Shown here in pieces: positions 25,490 to 36,270 of a stretch of 64,000 nucleotides of DNA. Below the pieces are notes generated by a model. The model was not told the DNA's origin. It was given only the letters and a program-made list of their open reading frames with translations, and did not search any database. Positions within the stretch are counted from its first letter, which is position 1. The number at the start of each line of letters is the position of its first letter. Source of the DNA: Corythucha ciliata. Taxonomy: Eukaryota; Arthropoda; Insecta; Hemiptera; Tingidae. The position numbers and the translations under genes were made by a program. The DNA lies in NCBI GenBank assembly GCA_038030265.1, contig CM075941.1:58629952-58693951 (forward strand). Direction: 5' to 3'.

Positions 25490-25750
25490 TAGCGTTTTCT
25501 CAATTACAACCCCGAATTGTCATTTTATCACTGCTCAATTCAGGACTAAAATTGAGATGAAGTGCTCATTTCAGCTAAAGATTGGCACTTTTTCTCAATT
25601 TTAGCGGCAAATTGACGCTATATGTTTCAATAGCAGCTACGAGTTAGCTTTTTGGCTCGATTTTAGCTGTAAATTAACGATTTCTCTCATTTTTCGCTGC
25701 AAACAAGTGCCGCTAGCCGCTAATTATCGTTTCGTCCTCATTCCAGCCGT
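25490..25750 (-). repeat. R1 array, reverse orientation, inside element D
   Basis: Units read 'cttagcgttttctcaattac', 'tagcggcaaattgacgc' and similar, the complement of the flanking R1 arrays. It is followed by a hAT-like right terminus GGCTACGCCCCTG ending at 25976, so it may be the remnant of a C-type element nested in D. Confidence 0.6.
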
Positions 25751-25979
25751 GAATTAGCGCGACTTTGTAGAAATGACCATTTTTTCTGCAGAACATACAT
25801 GTGTATTTCTCGTTTTTGAAGTAAACATTGTTCAGTTTTAATGCCAATCAGCCATTTTAAATAGGCAAACCGGTTTCCGAGATCAAACAATCGGTTTCGA
25901 ACAAAGACGAGTTGAAGAAGGGTGCGGGCAGCTGCCCATCATTCATGCCTTGTCCAGGCTACGGACAGGCTACGCCCCT

Positions 25980-26735
25980 GAATAATCGCAGCTAAAATTG
26001 AGTAAAGGTCAATTCGTATAGTTTCTGAAGGCAACTTCGTAGTTAAAAGTAAAGTAAATCTCTACTTTGCGGCTAAAATTAAGAAACACGCTAATTCAGG
26101 GCCAAAATTTAAGCGTTTGTATACATATCTGAATGTGAAAGCTTAGCAAAACTGCTAATTCTAGCTAATGTAGAAAACGCGCTAGTTAGTGGCTAAAATT
26201 AGGAAGAACGGTAATTCACGGTCAAAATGAGAAAAATCGTGAATTAAATCGCAGTTAAAATTGAAAAAATTCGCTGGTTCGCTGCTGGAATTGAGAAACG
26301 TCGCTAACTCGCGGTTGAAGTGTAGAAAAAACGTTAATTCATGGCAATAAGTCTCGCCCCCCTGAGAAATTACAATACTAGCCCAACGTGTCCGTGGATA
26401 TTTAGTAATAAAAAAATCACTAATTAACAGCCAATACATATTGAGAAAATCACTAATTAGCGCGAAAAACGCTATTTTTCAGCTCCAATCGATAAAAAGT
26501 ATACTTATTCGCTGCTAAAAATGAATAAAATCGCCAATTTGCAGCTAAAATTGTGGCTATAGGTGAAAACCCCGCTAATTTGCTGCGTTTTTAATTGATA
26601 AAAATGTTACTTGCGGCCAAAATCGAGAAAAGGGCTAATTGGCGTCTCAAATCGAGCATAATGGACGAATAGGATGTAGAAATAACGCTAATTCATGGCT
26701 AAAATAAGGAAAAATCAGTAATTAAAACGCCTGCT
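25980..26735 (+). repeat. R1 array, right part of element D
   Basis: R1 units in + orientation, including 'gtttctgaaggcaacttcgt' near 26021. The array ends before an 11-base G-run near 26790 and the right terminus of D. Confidence 0.65.
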
Positions 26736-26999
26736 ATAGACTGTTCGGTTTTCTTTCATTCGAATTTAATTCAGAGCAAACAAGCTTGGGGGGGGGGGGA
26801 TTTATAAATCACGTCTGCCTCAGACCAGAACCTTTCACCCTAAAATTTAAGAATGTGACAATCCCTCGTTAGATTTTTGGGAGGTGCTTTTGATTACGTT
26901 TTAGCGAAAGTGACCTCGCGACTTCAAGGGAGGGGCCATGGCCTCTGTGGCCCCCTCCCTTGGATCCTCCACTGGCACGCCACTTCCTGGAGGACTTTC

Positions 27000-28520
27000 A
27001 GGCAGGTATCCTGTGAACTTATTGTGTGTGACTTCGTTTTTTTTTTGTTTTTTTTTCTGAGGGAATAAAACTGAAAAATAAGAGAAAGAGAGAAATGTAA
27101 CAATGTACAAACGTCCCGGTGTTACGAATTTACATTGCTTACATACCTAACTCTTTAGCATTCTGAAGTGACTGCGGGGGAGGAGAGGACATTTTTATAA
27201 CGTAGCAACACAAAAAGTTGGCATGTGCGGATTATTCAAGGATTCTGTTAGACGATAGGGTAGGGCGTGAATTCATGGGACGGTTGGGGGGTAGGAAAAA
27301 ATGTTTATCCTCTCTGTGTTCTTTGTACAATACAAGATATAAAAGAGAGAGAGAGAAAAATGAAAGCAACATGTTTTTAAGTTCATCCGGCAAATCCCAG
27401 GGTGTGGGGAGGAATAAAAAAAAAAAAGTTTTAAATACAAGTCGGCTCCCAGTAGTCCGATATATCATTTTCCATCGTCGCTCAAACGTGGGCATCGAAG
27501 AAATCAAAGAGGTGTACGATGAGGGGTTTTTTTTGAGAGATGGCAGAGTGAGAGAGGCCCAACCCCAGCCAGTGATTAATATCTTTCTCTTCTTTTTTTT
27601 TTTTTTTTTCTCGCTGCCTCTGTCAAGGTATATTTTTAAAAGGTTTATTATTAAAAGCAATAAAGTGGAAGTGACATGGTCGGAAATTCGCCCTTCGTGA
27701 TCCTGTAATAAAAAATATAAAAAAAAAGTTTCGAGGAGGGAGGAATTACACGAGGATGAAGGTGAAAAATTAATATAAATTTTCAAAAGGTATAAGTCCT
27801 ATTTGCTCACTGAAGCATAAGGAAAAGTATCAAATAGGATTATTTAATATTAGATTCTTTAATCTCATAACTGATAGCGGGATTCGACCACTAAGAAATG
27901 CATATAAGACCGTTTTATAAATTACCCCTGAGCTATAAAAGAAGATAACACTTTAATATGGCGCGTTTGTCCACTAAAAAATTATAATAATAAAGCCTAA
28001 CAGACAGAAACAACAAATTGGCAAACAAAAAATGTAACAATGGTCAATAATAGTGATAATTCATTGGTCAATAATGTGCGAAATGTCAAAATGAGATATA
28101 TTTCTTTTTTTTTTTTAACCAAAGGGAACCTTCGGCACTGGATGAACAGAGAAATAAACGACTAAAAAAATCCGCCCTAGCACTCCCCCCTTCCTACCAT
28201 GGAGTAGGGATAAAACATATAAACAACAAAAAAGACTTCTAACAACAGAAAGGAGAAGCTGTGAAAAGGGGTTTTCCACAAATCCCCCGCTTGATTTGCA
28301 GTGCTCGTCTTATATGTATACGGGGGTCTGATGCATTTCAAACGAAGAGATTTGGGCCTTCTGGAGAATAAAATAAACTGCCGAAACGATTGAGTTGAAC
28401 GGAGGAGTCTGAAGGAAGGAAAAAGGGAACGGTGGTCAGCAATACAAGAAAACGTCGGAAAAATTCGACAAAAACGTAATGTTCACAGGTAAAATAAATT
28501 GTGAAATATAGTTCGTTCAC
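27000..28520. other. Unique DNA, no gene recognised
   Basis: AT-rich with homopolymers. Overlapping long frames on opposite strands at 27218-27786 are driven by GA/TC-rich and poly-A/T stretches and show no domain. A small inverted repeat (CCTATTTG / CAAATAGG) lies at 27798-27830. Confidence 0.4.
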
Positions 28521-28529
28521 AGGTGATAC

Positions 28530-28757
28530 TTAGGACACTGGGCATGTTGCCGAATGCGCAGTTGGGCTCACAGAAGGCACCCCTAAGAAGGAAACGTCGA
28601 GAGCATAATCTCCTTGGATCCTGACACCTTCAACGACGTCCGAAGCCAAGTATATACCGCGATCCGTCGTCAAAACTTCGTCCCGGAACTTCGGGACGGA
28701 ATCGAATTCGGCAAGAAACGCTGAGGGAGAACTGGGTTCAACCCGTCGAAACACCAA
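28530..28757 (-). CDS. Exon-like frame, function unknown
   Basis: A 75-codon minus-strand frame of mixed composition without homopolymer runs, containing segments such as SAFLAEFDSVPKFRDEV and GVRIQGDYALDVSFLGV. I do not recognise a domain. It lies in non-repetitive DNA about 60 bp downstream, in minus-strand order, of the frame at 28821-29078. The two could be exons of one gene or unrelated chance frames. No convincing splice sites fix its ends. Confidence 0.25.
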   Translation of the reverse strand: MVFRRVEPSSPSAFLAEFDSVPKFRDEVLTTDRGIYLASDVVEGVRIQGDYALDVSFLGVPSVSPTAHSATCPVS

Positions 28758-28820
28758 CTAGCACCCTCCCACCATACGGAAGTCAGCCCATTTTACAGTG
28801 TTTCAATCCTTTATATTTTG

Positions 28821-29078
28821 TCAATCACCATGTCCATCATCAGAGTTACCCTCTTTGATATCAATTTCCACAGTGGTTCCCGGTTCTAGGCCCGCGTCAA
28901 TATCCTTCAATTCTTGGCCGTCATCAGGACCTCCAACCATTATTTCACCAGACAATTTTTCGTGGCCCGGAGGTAGAGCGTTCCATCGCAGGTTGCAGCA
29001 TTCTACCATAAAAAGCCAACAAAACGCTAGCCAGTACAGTTCGATGCAAATATCGAATAAAAAGCCTGCCGTGAGCAT
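28821..29078 (-). CDS. Exon-like frame ending in an acidic tail, function unknown
   Basis: An 85-codon minus-strand frame. Residues 1-30 are hydrophobic and could be a signal or membrane segment. Alternatively the true coding part may begin after a possible acceptor (TTTTTATGGTAG) near residue 25. The rest is soluble and acidic, with GGPDDGQELKDIDAG and VEIDIKEGNSDDGHGD before the stop. No family is recognised. The composition looks more protein-like than most frames in this window, which is the only reason for listing it. Confidence 0.3.
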   Translation of the reverse strand: MLTAGFLFDICIELYWLAFCWLFMVECCNLRWNALPPGHEKLSGEIMVGGPDDGQELKDIDAGLEPGTTVEIDIKEGNSDDGHGD

Positions 29079-29319
29079 ATTGAAAAAAAAAAACTACATA
29101 AATATCAGACACGTGATTACATTTTATTGTTTTTATTGAACGTCACTTTCCAAATTTTGAGCTTTATCAACAGTTCTAGGCCGTCCAGCGCTTCACAAAT
29201 TGGCCGTAAATGGAACGTTGTTTTGGACGATTTTCTCGACGTTCCAACTAGCTTCCGCTAAGCTAAAAATGAGAGAACACAGGTGGTGAGTGACGTTCAA
29301 TAATAATAAAAAAAAACTC

Positions 29320-31385
29320 GCTTGCGAAGCCCAAAATTGAGAAAAAAACACCAATTCACGGTTAAAATTTTAAAATATAGAAAAAGCGTTCATTCGCGGC
29401 CAAAGTTGAGAGACAGCTGTTATTCACGGGTGAAATTGAGGAAAAAAGGTCAATTCGTGGTTTCGAGAAGCAACTTCACTGATGAAATTAAGCAAAGCGC
29501 TATAATTCGTGACTTTTGAAGTCGACTTCGCGGCTAAAATCGAGAAAAAAGCGTTAATCTCCAGTTTCTGAAGGTTGACAGGCTGACAGGCGTTTCCCGC
29601 TGTAAACGTTCGAGACACTAAACACTGAAATTCCTCATTCCTCGGCTCCCGCTCATGTTGTGGGGGGGGGGGGAGCCTAAAGCCCAGTTCACACTTATGA
29701 ATGCTTCCGATATAAATGTGGTTCCGAGGTGTGTGGACCGTAATAGCCGTTACTACCGAACAATTGACGGCTATTACGCTTATCAGCCCCCTCAGATTGT
29801 CTTTCCAACTCCAATATGGTCGAACCGTTATACGAGGGTTTCCACCACCTCCGATCAGACATCCATGATAGGTGTGAACCGGGCTTAATTCGTGGCCAAA
29901 TTTGAGACAAAGTGCTCATTCATGACTAAAATAAAGAAAATTCTCTTGTTCAAAGATGGGGAATCGCGAAAAATACTTCAGTTCGCGATATCCTTATGGA
30001 ACTTTAAACTTTGTTAAATCTCTTTTAAAGAGCTCATCTGCGTTCACAATTGACAAAAAGGTGCTCGTTCACATCCAAACTGGAGAAATAGCGCTCATTC
30101 GCGGCTGATATATAGAAAAATTGCTAATTCGCTGGGTAAAATCAAGGAAAACGACCATTTGTGGCTACTCGCTGTCTCAGCTGGCAACATCGCGCCGAAA
30201 TTTACAAAAAAGCGTTATACTTCACAGTAGAAAAATCACAATTTCCCGGTTATTTCAGGCAACTTCACTGTTAAAATTGAATAAAAAGGCTTAATTCTCA
30301 GTTTTTTTGCTTTGTGTAGGTCCCTTTTGCATTGGGTAGGTCCAAATGAGAAAGCACGCCGTAATGGGCGAATCCACGGCTAAAACTAGAGAAAAAAAAA
30401 CGCTCTTTTCAAGCAAACACGACAACTCACGGACTCTGGACTCAACTTCGTGACTCAAATTGAGTAAAAAGTGTCCATTCCCGGTTTTATGGAAGGCATT
30501 TTGGGGCTTAAAATTGAGAAAATTCGCCAATTCGCGGTTCATGGAGGCCAACTTCACTGCTGAAATTAAGAGTTAAGCGGTAATTTCCAGTTTTTTTCAA
30601 TTCCTTACGCGACTTAAATTTAATAAAGAACGCTCATTTTTTGTTAGTCTGTTGTTGTCTGTTGTTAGTTTGTCAGCCCTCAATCGTGAATAAAACTGAG
30701 AAGAAGCGCTAAATGTTCCGTTCTTAAAGTTTACGGCTCATTTCGCGTCAAAAAATTCACAAAAAATAGGGTCAACTCCCGCAGTTTTTCGATACGATAA
30801 ATCGCTCAGTCACTGTTAAAATCGTGAAAAAGCTCTAACGTGCTGTTCTTGATGCATGCGTCCGCGACTAAAATTTAGAAAAAGGCGCCAGTTCACGTTT
30901 TTTCGATTCAACTCTTTGGGGTAAAATTGAGAAAAAGAGCTAATTTTCTGTTTATGGAGGGGGGGAGGGGAATCCACGGCTTAAATAGAGAAAACCTGCT
31001 CGTTCACAGCCAAAATTGAGACAAAGCTCTAATGTGATCTGCTTATTGCGTTATGGCCTGGACAAGGGAGAGGCAAGTCCGCGGCTCGCCTATAATTTGG
31101 GAAAAAACTGCTCAATCGCGGATGAAAATCAGAAGGAGTGCCACCTGCCAGGTTTTTTTGTGCAAAAATTCGCTCGTTCGCCGCTAAAATTTGAATAAAT
31201 AAATAAATAAATTGATAAACGTCGTTCTTCGGGCAAGTTCGCGGCTATTATAATAGAAATAGAATTGTGAAAACCTGTTCATTCGCAACGATTATTGGGA
31301 AAAAAAGGCCAATTTCCAGTTTGAAGATACGAAAAATTGCTCTTTGGTTGCTAAATTTGAGGAAATAAATCGTCAATTCGCCTTT
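29320..31385 (+). repeat. R1 array, about 2 kb, interrupted by a MITE
   Basis: Degenerate R1 units in + orientation run for about 2 kb and include repeated longer blocks such as 'gaagcaacttcactg', 'ggcaacttcactgttaaaattg' and 'gtgctgttcttgatgc'. No hAT-like termini with an 8-bp duplication were found around it. A MITE sits inside at 29681-29885. An AAAT microsatellite lies at 31195-31211. Confidence 0.7.
29681..29885. mobile_element. 205-bp MITE with TAA target duplication (Harbinger type)
   Basis: The ends AGCCCAGTTCACACTTAT and, on the minus strand, AGCCCGGTTCACACCTAT match at 16 of 18 bases. A 3-bp duplication TAA flanks it at 29678-29680 and 29886-29888. A 3-bp TAA/TTA duplication and short size fit PIF/Harbinger MITEs. 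It inserted into the R1 array and has no coding capacity. Confidence 0.8.
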
Positions 31386-31399
31386 TCTAGAGGCGCGGG

Positions 31400-34300
31400 G
31401 TTTTCAAGCACGAATCTGGTAAGCACTCCGCGGAATATTTACACCTCAAAGCTTCAGTTGCCGTCAAATTGCGGCCGTACTTTTTCAGTGTTCGGTTTTC
31501 CTTTAATATTTTGCTTTCATTACCCGAAATGTTGCTGGTGCTATTTCGATACAGAAATATGAGCTCCCCCTGCCCCCGCTGCTAGCCTTAAAGTGACTCT
31601 GCGAAACTCGCCTGATGTATTGTAAGCTGTTCTGTGTTATTATTTTATTTTTTTCGTTTCCTATTTTTCGTGAATACTAATTTTACCGCTAAATGGACCA
31701 GCGGGAAAGGGAAGTTAAACGAATTACGAGGAGGAAAGCTTGTAATACGCTTTGCGTATAACGTTAGCGTTAGGTATATATCCCGCGAGGCACACGGGGT
31801 TTCCATTAAACCGGGAGCATTAATTTTATCCCATCAAAATTTTGTTGGAGCTGCGGGAGCTTTAGTCGAATCGCCCGGCCTTACGACAAAGAAGAGAGAG
31901 AGAGAGAGAGAAAAAAAAATACGCTGGCCCATCCGATCGATTAAAAGCCGCGAAACACAAAAATCGTCATAAAAATGAATTGAGTTAACTATAAGTCTGA
32001 AAATATGGGACCATCAGAGACTGCACCTTTTATGTTATCCTTCCCCACCCATTACGGCTGACTTTTATTTCTGTTGCAACATCACGATTTCAATTACACG
32101 CCTTTTTTTTTGCGGCTAACCACGACTTTGTTGGTTGCAATTAAGAACAACATAGAAATGCAGCGATGTGCGACGATTATAACTGCAGCGATAATTTCTT
32201 AAAGACAACTCATTTATCAGACGTTTAATTTTATTTTTCTTCCTTCAAGTTTTGTAAAAACTAAAGCCCCGGAAACTGGATTTTTACTAACTGTGAGAAA
32301 AACAGAAAAAAAAAAGTGGTCAACTAGTTCACGCCTTCCTTCCCAGATGTGTTTCCAAGTTTATGGGGGTGAACAGAAAAGAAGAAAGAGAACGAAAAGA
32401 AGTAGGAAAAAAAAGGATATATCTCATAATTGCGACGATTTATCCTTCAAGGAGCAGCGAGTGGTTCTCTTGTCCAGATTGTGAGGACCCATTGGAGAGA
32501 AGAGGGAAGATAGGATCGAAGGCTTTTAATTCCACCTGGGGAGAAAGGATACACGAACGCAACATACTCTTCGTGTATAGTTTTTTTTTTCTCTCAAAGA
32601 AAAGAAGAAGGTGCAGTTAAATACTTGTCGTTTCTTTGTGTAAAAATAATGGAACCAGATAAGATAACAACTGGAGGAATTGCTCGAGAGCGTGTGATTT
32701 GTATTTTTTACGATTACGATAATTGTAGCGAGAAAATCGGAAAGATCATTGACTTTATCTTTCTTTTCCCTCTGCGTAATTTAAGGGGAAGAAAAAGAAA
32801 CACGCACCGCACGTTTCTATAAAGTTATAAAGAGAACCCCCGAACTCCGAAAAGGGAATTCTCAGGATGGTAATAACAGACCTCAAACTATTTGTGCTTA
32901 GGTACCCAGCTTTGTAGCAAAATAATAGCTGTAGTTAAATAAGTTGAAAAGGCAGGCGTAATGGCGAGCTACTCAGGAAACTCGATCCTTCAAGTCGGCC
33001 CACATGTCGCTACAGGAGGGCGGACAAAAAAAAAAAAACTTTTAAGAGCTGACATTACCTTAAAATTGACTATGAAATGTGAATATTTCAATAAGTAACA
33101 ATGCAAGCTTTCGTTAGATTATAATACGGAGCCTGTAGTATAAGTGGCAACGCTAACACAGGTCCCCCCAATAAGACATTATTTTGTCCTCAGTGTCCGA
33201 GAAGTGTCCGTCTATTTAAATTATTCCCACGCCGCAATGAGATTAGAAACCTCTCGTAAATTGATACTTCACGCTATGAGACTCAAGTAAATTTCGCAAA
33301 ATGTAAATTAATTTGCTTTCGGGGTCGCTCATATTCATTTTCGCGTTACATAATTTCGTGGGGGTTGTAAACAACAAACTTACTATAAGTACAAGCTTCC
33401 CACAAATTCCCTCTCGTTATAAAGTTACACTATACAATTAGTAGGTCGGCATGTTGTGCCCAGTTCGCTGTGGTAATGAGAATAGTGAGGGCTCAAAAAC
33501 CGGTGGTAGTTTTACACGATTTAAACCGCGAAATTCCACCAAGCCAATGACAAAGTCACACTGGCGGATAATGAGTGTGTGTGTGAGGGGGGGGGGGATG
33601 AGAGCGGGAAGGTTTATCGCTGGCGAAATAACAAGAATAACTTATAACGAGCGCGTAAAATAATGTAATGTTCACACCGAGCGGAAAACATTTTCACGAG
33701 GTTTGATGTTGTGATGTTGCTGGGTAGTTATTTGTTTACCCAACTGCCTTTAAGCATTAGGAGTGCCCACCTCCTATTCTCACCTTCCCTGTACCGTTAA
33801 ATCTACAAAAATTCAACTTTCGATTGAAATGATTTAAAAATACAGTTTGTATAGCATAGGGCCAAATGTTAATTCCATTTTAAAAGATATTCGGCTATAA
33901 ATTCAACGTGGCTTACGCTTGTACCACAACACAACGTTAGTAAACAAAAAAAAAAAAAAAAACACACTAATTTATGCATAGCAATGTGTGTTTCAGCCTG
34001 GTTAATTGGTCGCTTCTCACCTTTTCAATAGTCCACAATAAATTTCAGGCGGGAGGAGTTTAAAAAAACAGCTTTCATCAGAATGTGCACTACACAATAA
34101 CAAGAAATTCCACAAGAAACCACAATATCAATTAAAAAAAAAAAAAAAACACGAATTGTTAAAACACGAAATTTTGTAGGTCTATAATTATTTGTTTGAA
34201 GAAAAATAAAAAATTACGACAAAACTCCCGAGTTGCAGGACTCTCGTCAAGCTAACAACATACACAGTGACCGTAACGCACTACCGAAGGCTCCGAAGCC

Positions 34301-35260
34301 GACTGAAGTCTCTACGCAACGCAGTCAGTCCACGCTACGCCCTCCTCGCTCCTCTCCACATCATCATTTTCATCCAGCCGCCCTCCCGCGCCCTTAAAGC
34401 TTGGCAGCCTCGTTTTTAAGCTGCGAAGGGATTCTCATTCTTTTTCTGTAGGTCCACCCCCGCAACCATCATCCAAAACAACAACTATGTCCACCCCCCC
34501 CCCCCGCCTTCAACTTAAACAGCTACAGACGTGCTGCAGCCTTCCTCTTTCTTTCATCGTCACTCTCGCGACGATGCCCCTCAGGTAACCTCTTGAAACT
34601 TATTTTTTTCTCTCTTTAGAGGGTTGTTTCTCCCACACCCTCACTCATTTTTACTTGGTGAAGAAGGAATTCTACGTAATATCTCCCTGAGAGACATTTA
34701 AATTGATCCTCGGTCGCGTAAAAAAAAAGTTATTGTTTTCAAGGCTTCTATGAACAGTTTATTAAGGACTTTGATGATGAAATAAATCAAAATGGCTTCA
34801 ACTTTTAGTCTCAAAGAACTACACCTCAAACAGACAGTTTTCATAGAGGGTTAAGGATGACTTAGCACGTTTCCACCCCTCCCCAGAGAAAGCGCATCAG
34901 CACAGTAGCCCCTAAATAGCGGAAGTATCATACAAAATGATAGATAAGGAACGAAGGGGGAAAATCACGAAATCGTCCGTCATACCTATGAAGAAGAAAA
35001 AAAAAAACAACTAAAGCCAGTAAAGCAAGGTTGCCCCCCACCCCACACCGCGCCCCTCACAACACACACTGCAATGATTGAGCTAAATTTTCAACCTGAA
35101 AGGGTAAGAAGCCTCATGAATCATCCGTGAAGATGTAAAGGTTGTCATAGGGGGGGGCTGTAAGTCAATCCTTGTGAAAAGGTTTAAAGATCGCAGGATG
35201 GGTTGGGGAACGTCACTTGATTTATTGGACGTGATGTACAGCAGTTCGGTGTATAAGCTT
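31400..35260. other. Unique DNA, no gene recognised
   Basis: No arrays or element ends are seen. A GA microsatellite lies at 31892-31908 and A/T homopolymers are frequent. A CpG-bearing stretch at about 34250-34600 ends with ATGCCCCTCAGGTAACC (34574 on), which could be a short first coding exon with a splice donor, but nothing supports this beyond the pattern. Confidence 0.4.
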
Positions 35261-35266
35261 GGCGAC

Positions 35267-35280
35267 GTTTATATAAAAGG
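35267..35280 (+). promoter_or_regulatory. TATA-box-like sequence
   Basis: GTTTATATAAAAGG matches the TATA-box consensus (TATAWAAR). An open frame begins about 50 bp downstream at 35330, a workable distance for a start site near 35300 and a short leader. There is no other support, and TATA-like strings are common in AT-rich DNA. Confidence 0.25.
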
Positions 35281-35329
35281 CCCGTCACCGCGAGTCTTAT
35301 GACCTCTTGTAAAGAAAAACGGTGCAGCT

Positions 35330-35734
35330 ATGAAGAAAGCGAAAGGTAAATCTATTAGTTGCGCAATATTCATAATCATAATCCTTGAATTGAAGTGCAT
35401 TCCCTTCCTATTCTCCTATATCGTCAGACTAGGAAGATACAATATGTGGAAAACCCGTAATGCTCGCGGAATCGACATAAAAAATGATCCGAGGACGCTG
35501 AAAATGCACACAGTCATTATTATTAATCAGTGGGCCCGCACCCGGCCATGCCGAGTCCGAGGGCGCCAAAGCCGTTATTGGCTCATCCGCCATACCCAAG
35601 GGCGTTGGGGGTCGGGCTCGGGAGACCTAATGCATGTCCACAAACCTCGCCGCCCTCCTAACAAAACTCCAAAACTCGAACCTGCTCGCAGTGGCGGAAC
35701 ACCAACTATCGGGACCAGGGGCGGAAATCTTTAG
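35330..35734 (+). CDS. Hypothetical frame with signal-peptide-like start
   Basis: A 134-codon frame 50 bp after a TATA-like box. Residues 1-7 are basic and 9-21 hydrophobic (SCAIFIIIILEL), like a signal peptide. The remainder is basic and unrecognised. The last 15-40 codons run into hAT-like terminal sequence (CAGTGGCGG at 35692, CAGGGGCGG at 35714), so the 3' end as read cannot be an intact host coding end. If real, only the first 100 or so codons would be host sequence. Confidence 0.18.
   Translation: MKKAKGKSISCAIFIIIILELKCIPFLFSYIVRLGRYNMWKTRNARGIDIKNDPRTLKMHTVIIINQWARTRPCRVRGRQSRYWLIRHTQGRWGSGSGDLMHVHKPRRPPNKTPKLEPARSGGTPTIGTRGGNL
35714..35730 (+). repeat. Unpaired hAT-like terminus CAGGGGCGGAAATC
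   Basis: This resembles the F terminus (CAGGGGCGGATCCA) and stands just before an inverted R1 array (35.78-41.29 kb, split by the pogo element). It is probably the left end of a sixth array-carrying element. The right end was not identified; GGATCCGCC near 41320 lacks the expected CACTG or CCCTG tail. Confidence 0.4.
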
Positions 35735-35779
35735 GTAGCCCTTAAGTTTCTAATTAAACTAGAAATACTTTTTAGTAGC

Positions 35780-35900
35780 GTTGAAGTACATATTTTTCTC
35801 AATTTTAGCTACGAAATTGCCTCCGAAAACCGTATTCGTGCGTTTTCTCAATTTAAACTGCCAATGAGTGTTTTTTCCCAATTCTACTAGCATATTTTAA
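35780..35900 (-). repeat. R1 array, reverse orientation, left of the pogo element
   Basis: Units such as 'ttttctcaattttagctacg' and 'gcgttttctcaatttaaac' precede the pogo element, and the same array resumes at 39745 beyond it. Confidence 0.7.
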
Positions 35901-36270
35901 TATCTAGGTACCTGGCCCAAATATGGCCTATCTAAGGTTTGAGAAGATGTATCTCGGTAACTATCCAACCGATTTGCTTCAAATTTGGCACACAGATGCA
36001 GAAATCTATCTTGTTTTCAAGGATAAAAAAAGGAAGAATTATAAGCAAGTCTTCTTGTAAATTTTTGGAGTTCTCCAGAACCTTACCTCTAGGCCATATC
36101 AAGACCAGGGGTCCCAAATATGGCCTACGCAGTCAAACTCTTTATGGTCTTGGAAAAAATAAATTTTGACTCATCTCAATGTTGAAAAATGTATTGAATA
36201 ATTAAAATATATGAATATTAAAATATATAAAAATAATATGAAAACAAATTGAGACATTTGTGAACCTCTC

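Larger units (their letters stand above)
23107..26974 (+). mobile_element. Element D: 3.9-kb composite hAT-type element
   Basis: The left end CAGGCGCGGATCCA and the right end, CAGTGGAGGATCCA on the minus strand, match at 11 of 14 bases. They are flanked by a perfect 8-bp duplication, GCACGCCA, at 23099-23106 and 26975-26982. Inside lie, in order, a SINE-like block (23.24-23.32 kb), an inverted R2 array (23.68-24.37 kb), R1 + (24.39-24.9 kb), a direct duplication (24.92-25.45 kb), R1 - (25.49-25.75 kb), an extra hAT-like right terminus ending at 25976 (GGCTACGCCCCTG) and R1 + (25.98-26.73 kb). The alternating orientations and the internal terminus suggest that other elements inserted inside D and later lost one end. 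No transposase is seen. Confidence 0.75.

Noticed and set aside
17351..25976. One large element from the CAGGGGCGTAGCC end at 17351 to the GGCTACGCCCCTG end at 25976
   Set aside because: The end at 19235 gives a matching 8-bp duplication with 17343-17350 (7 of 8), while the flank at 25977 does not match.
27218..27786. Long overlapping frames on both strands (160 and 184 codons)
   Set aside because: Both are opened by GA/TC-rich and A/T homopolymer sequence, encode Lys/Phe-rich low-complexity text and show no domain.
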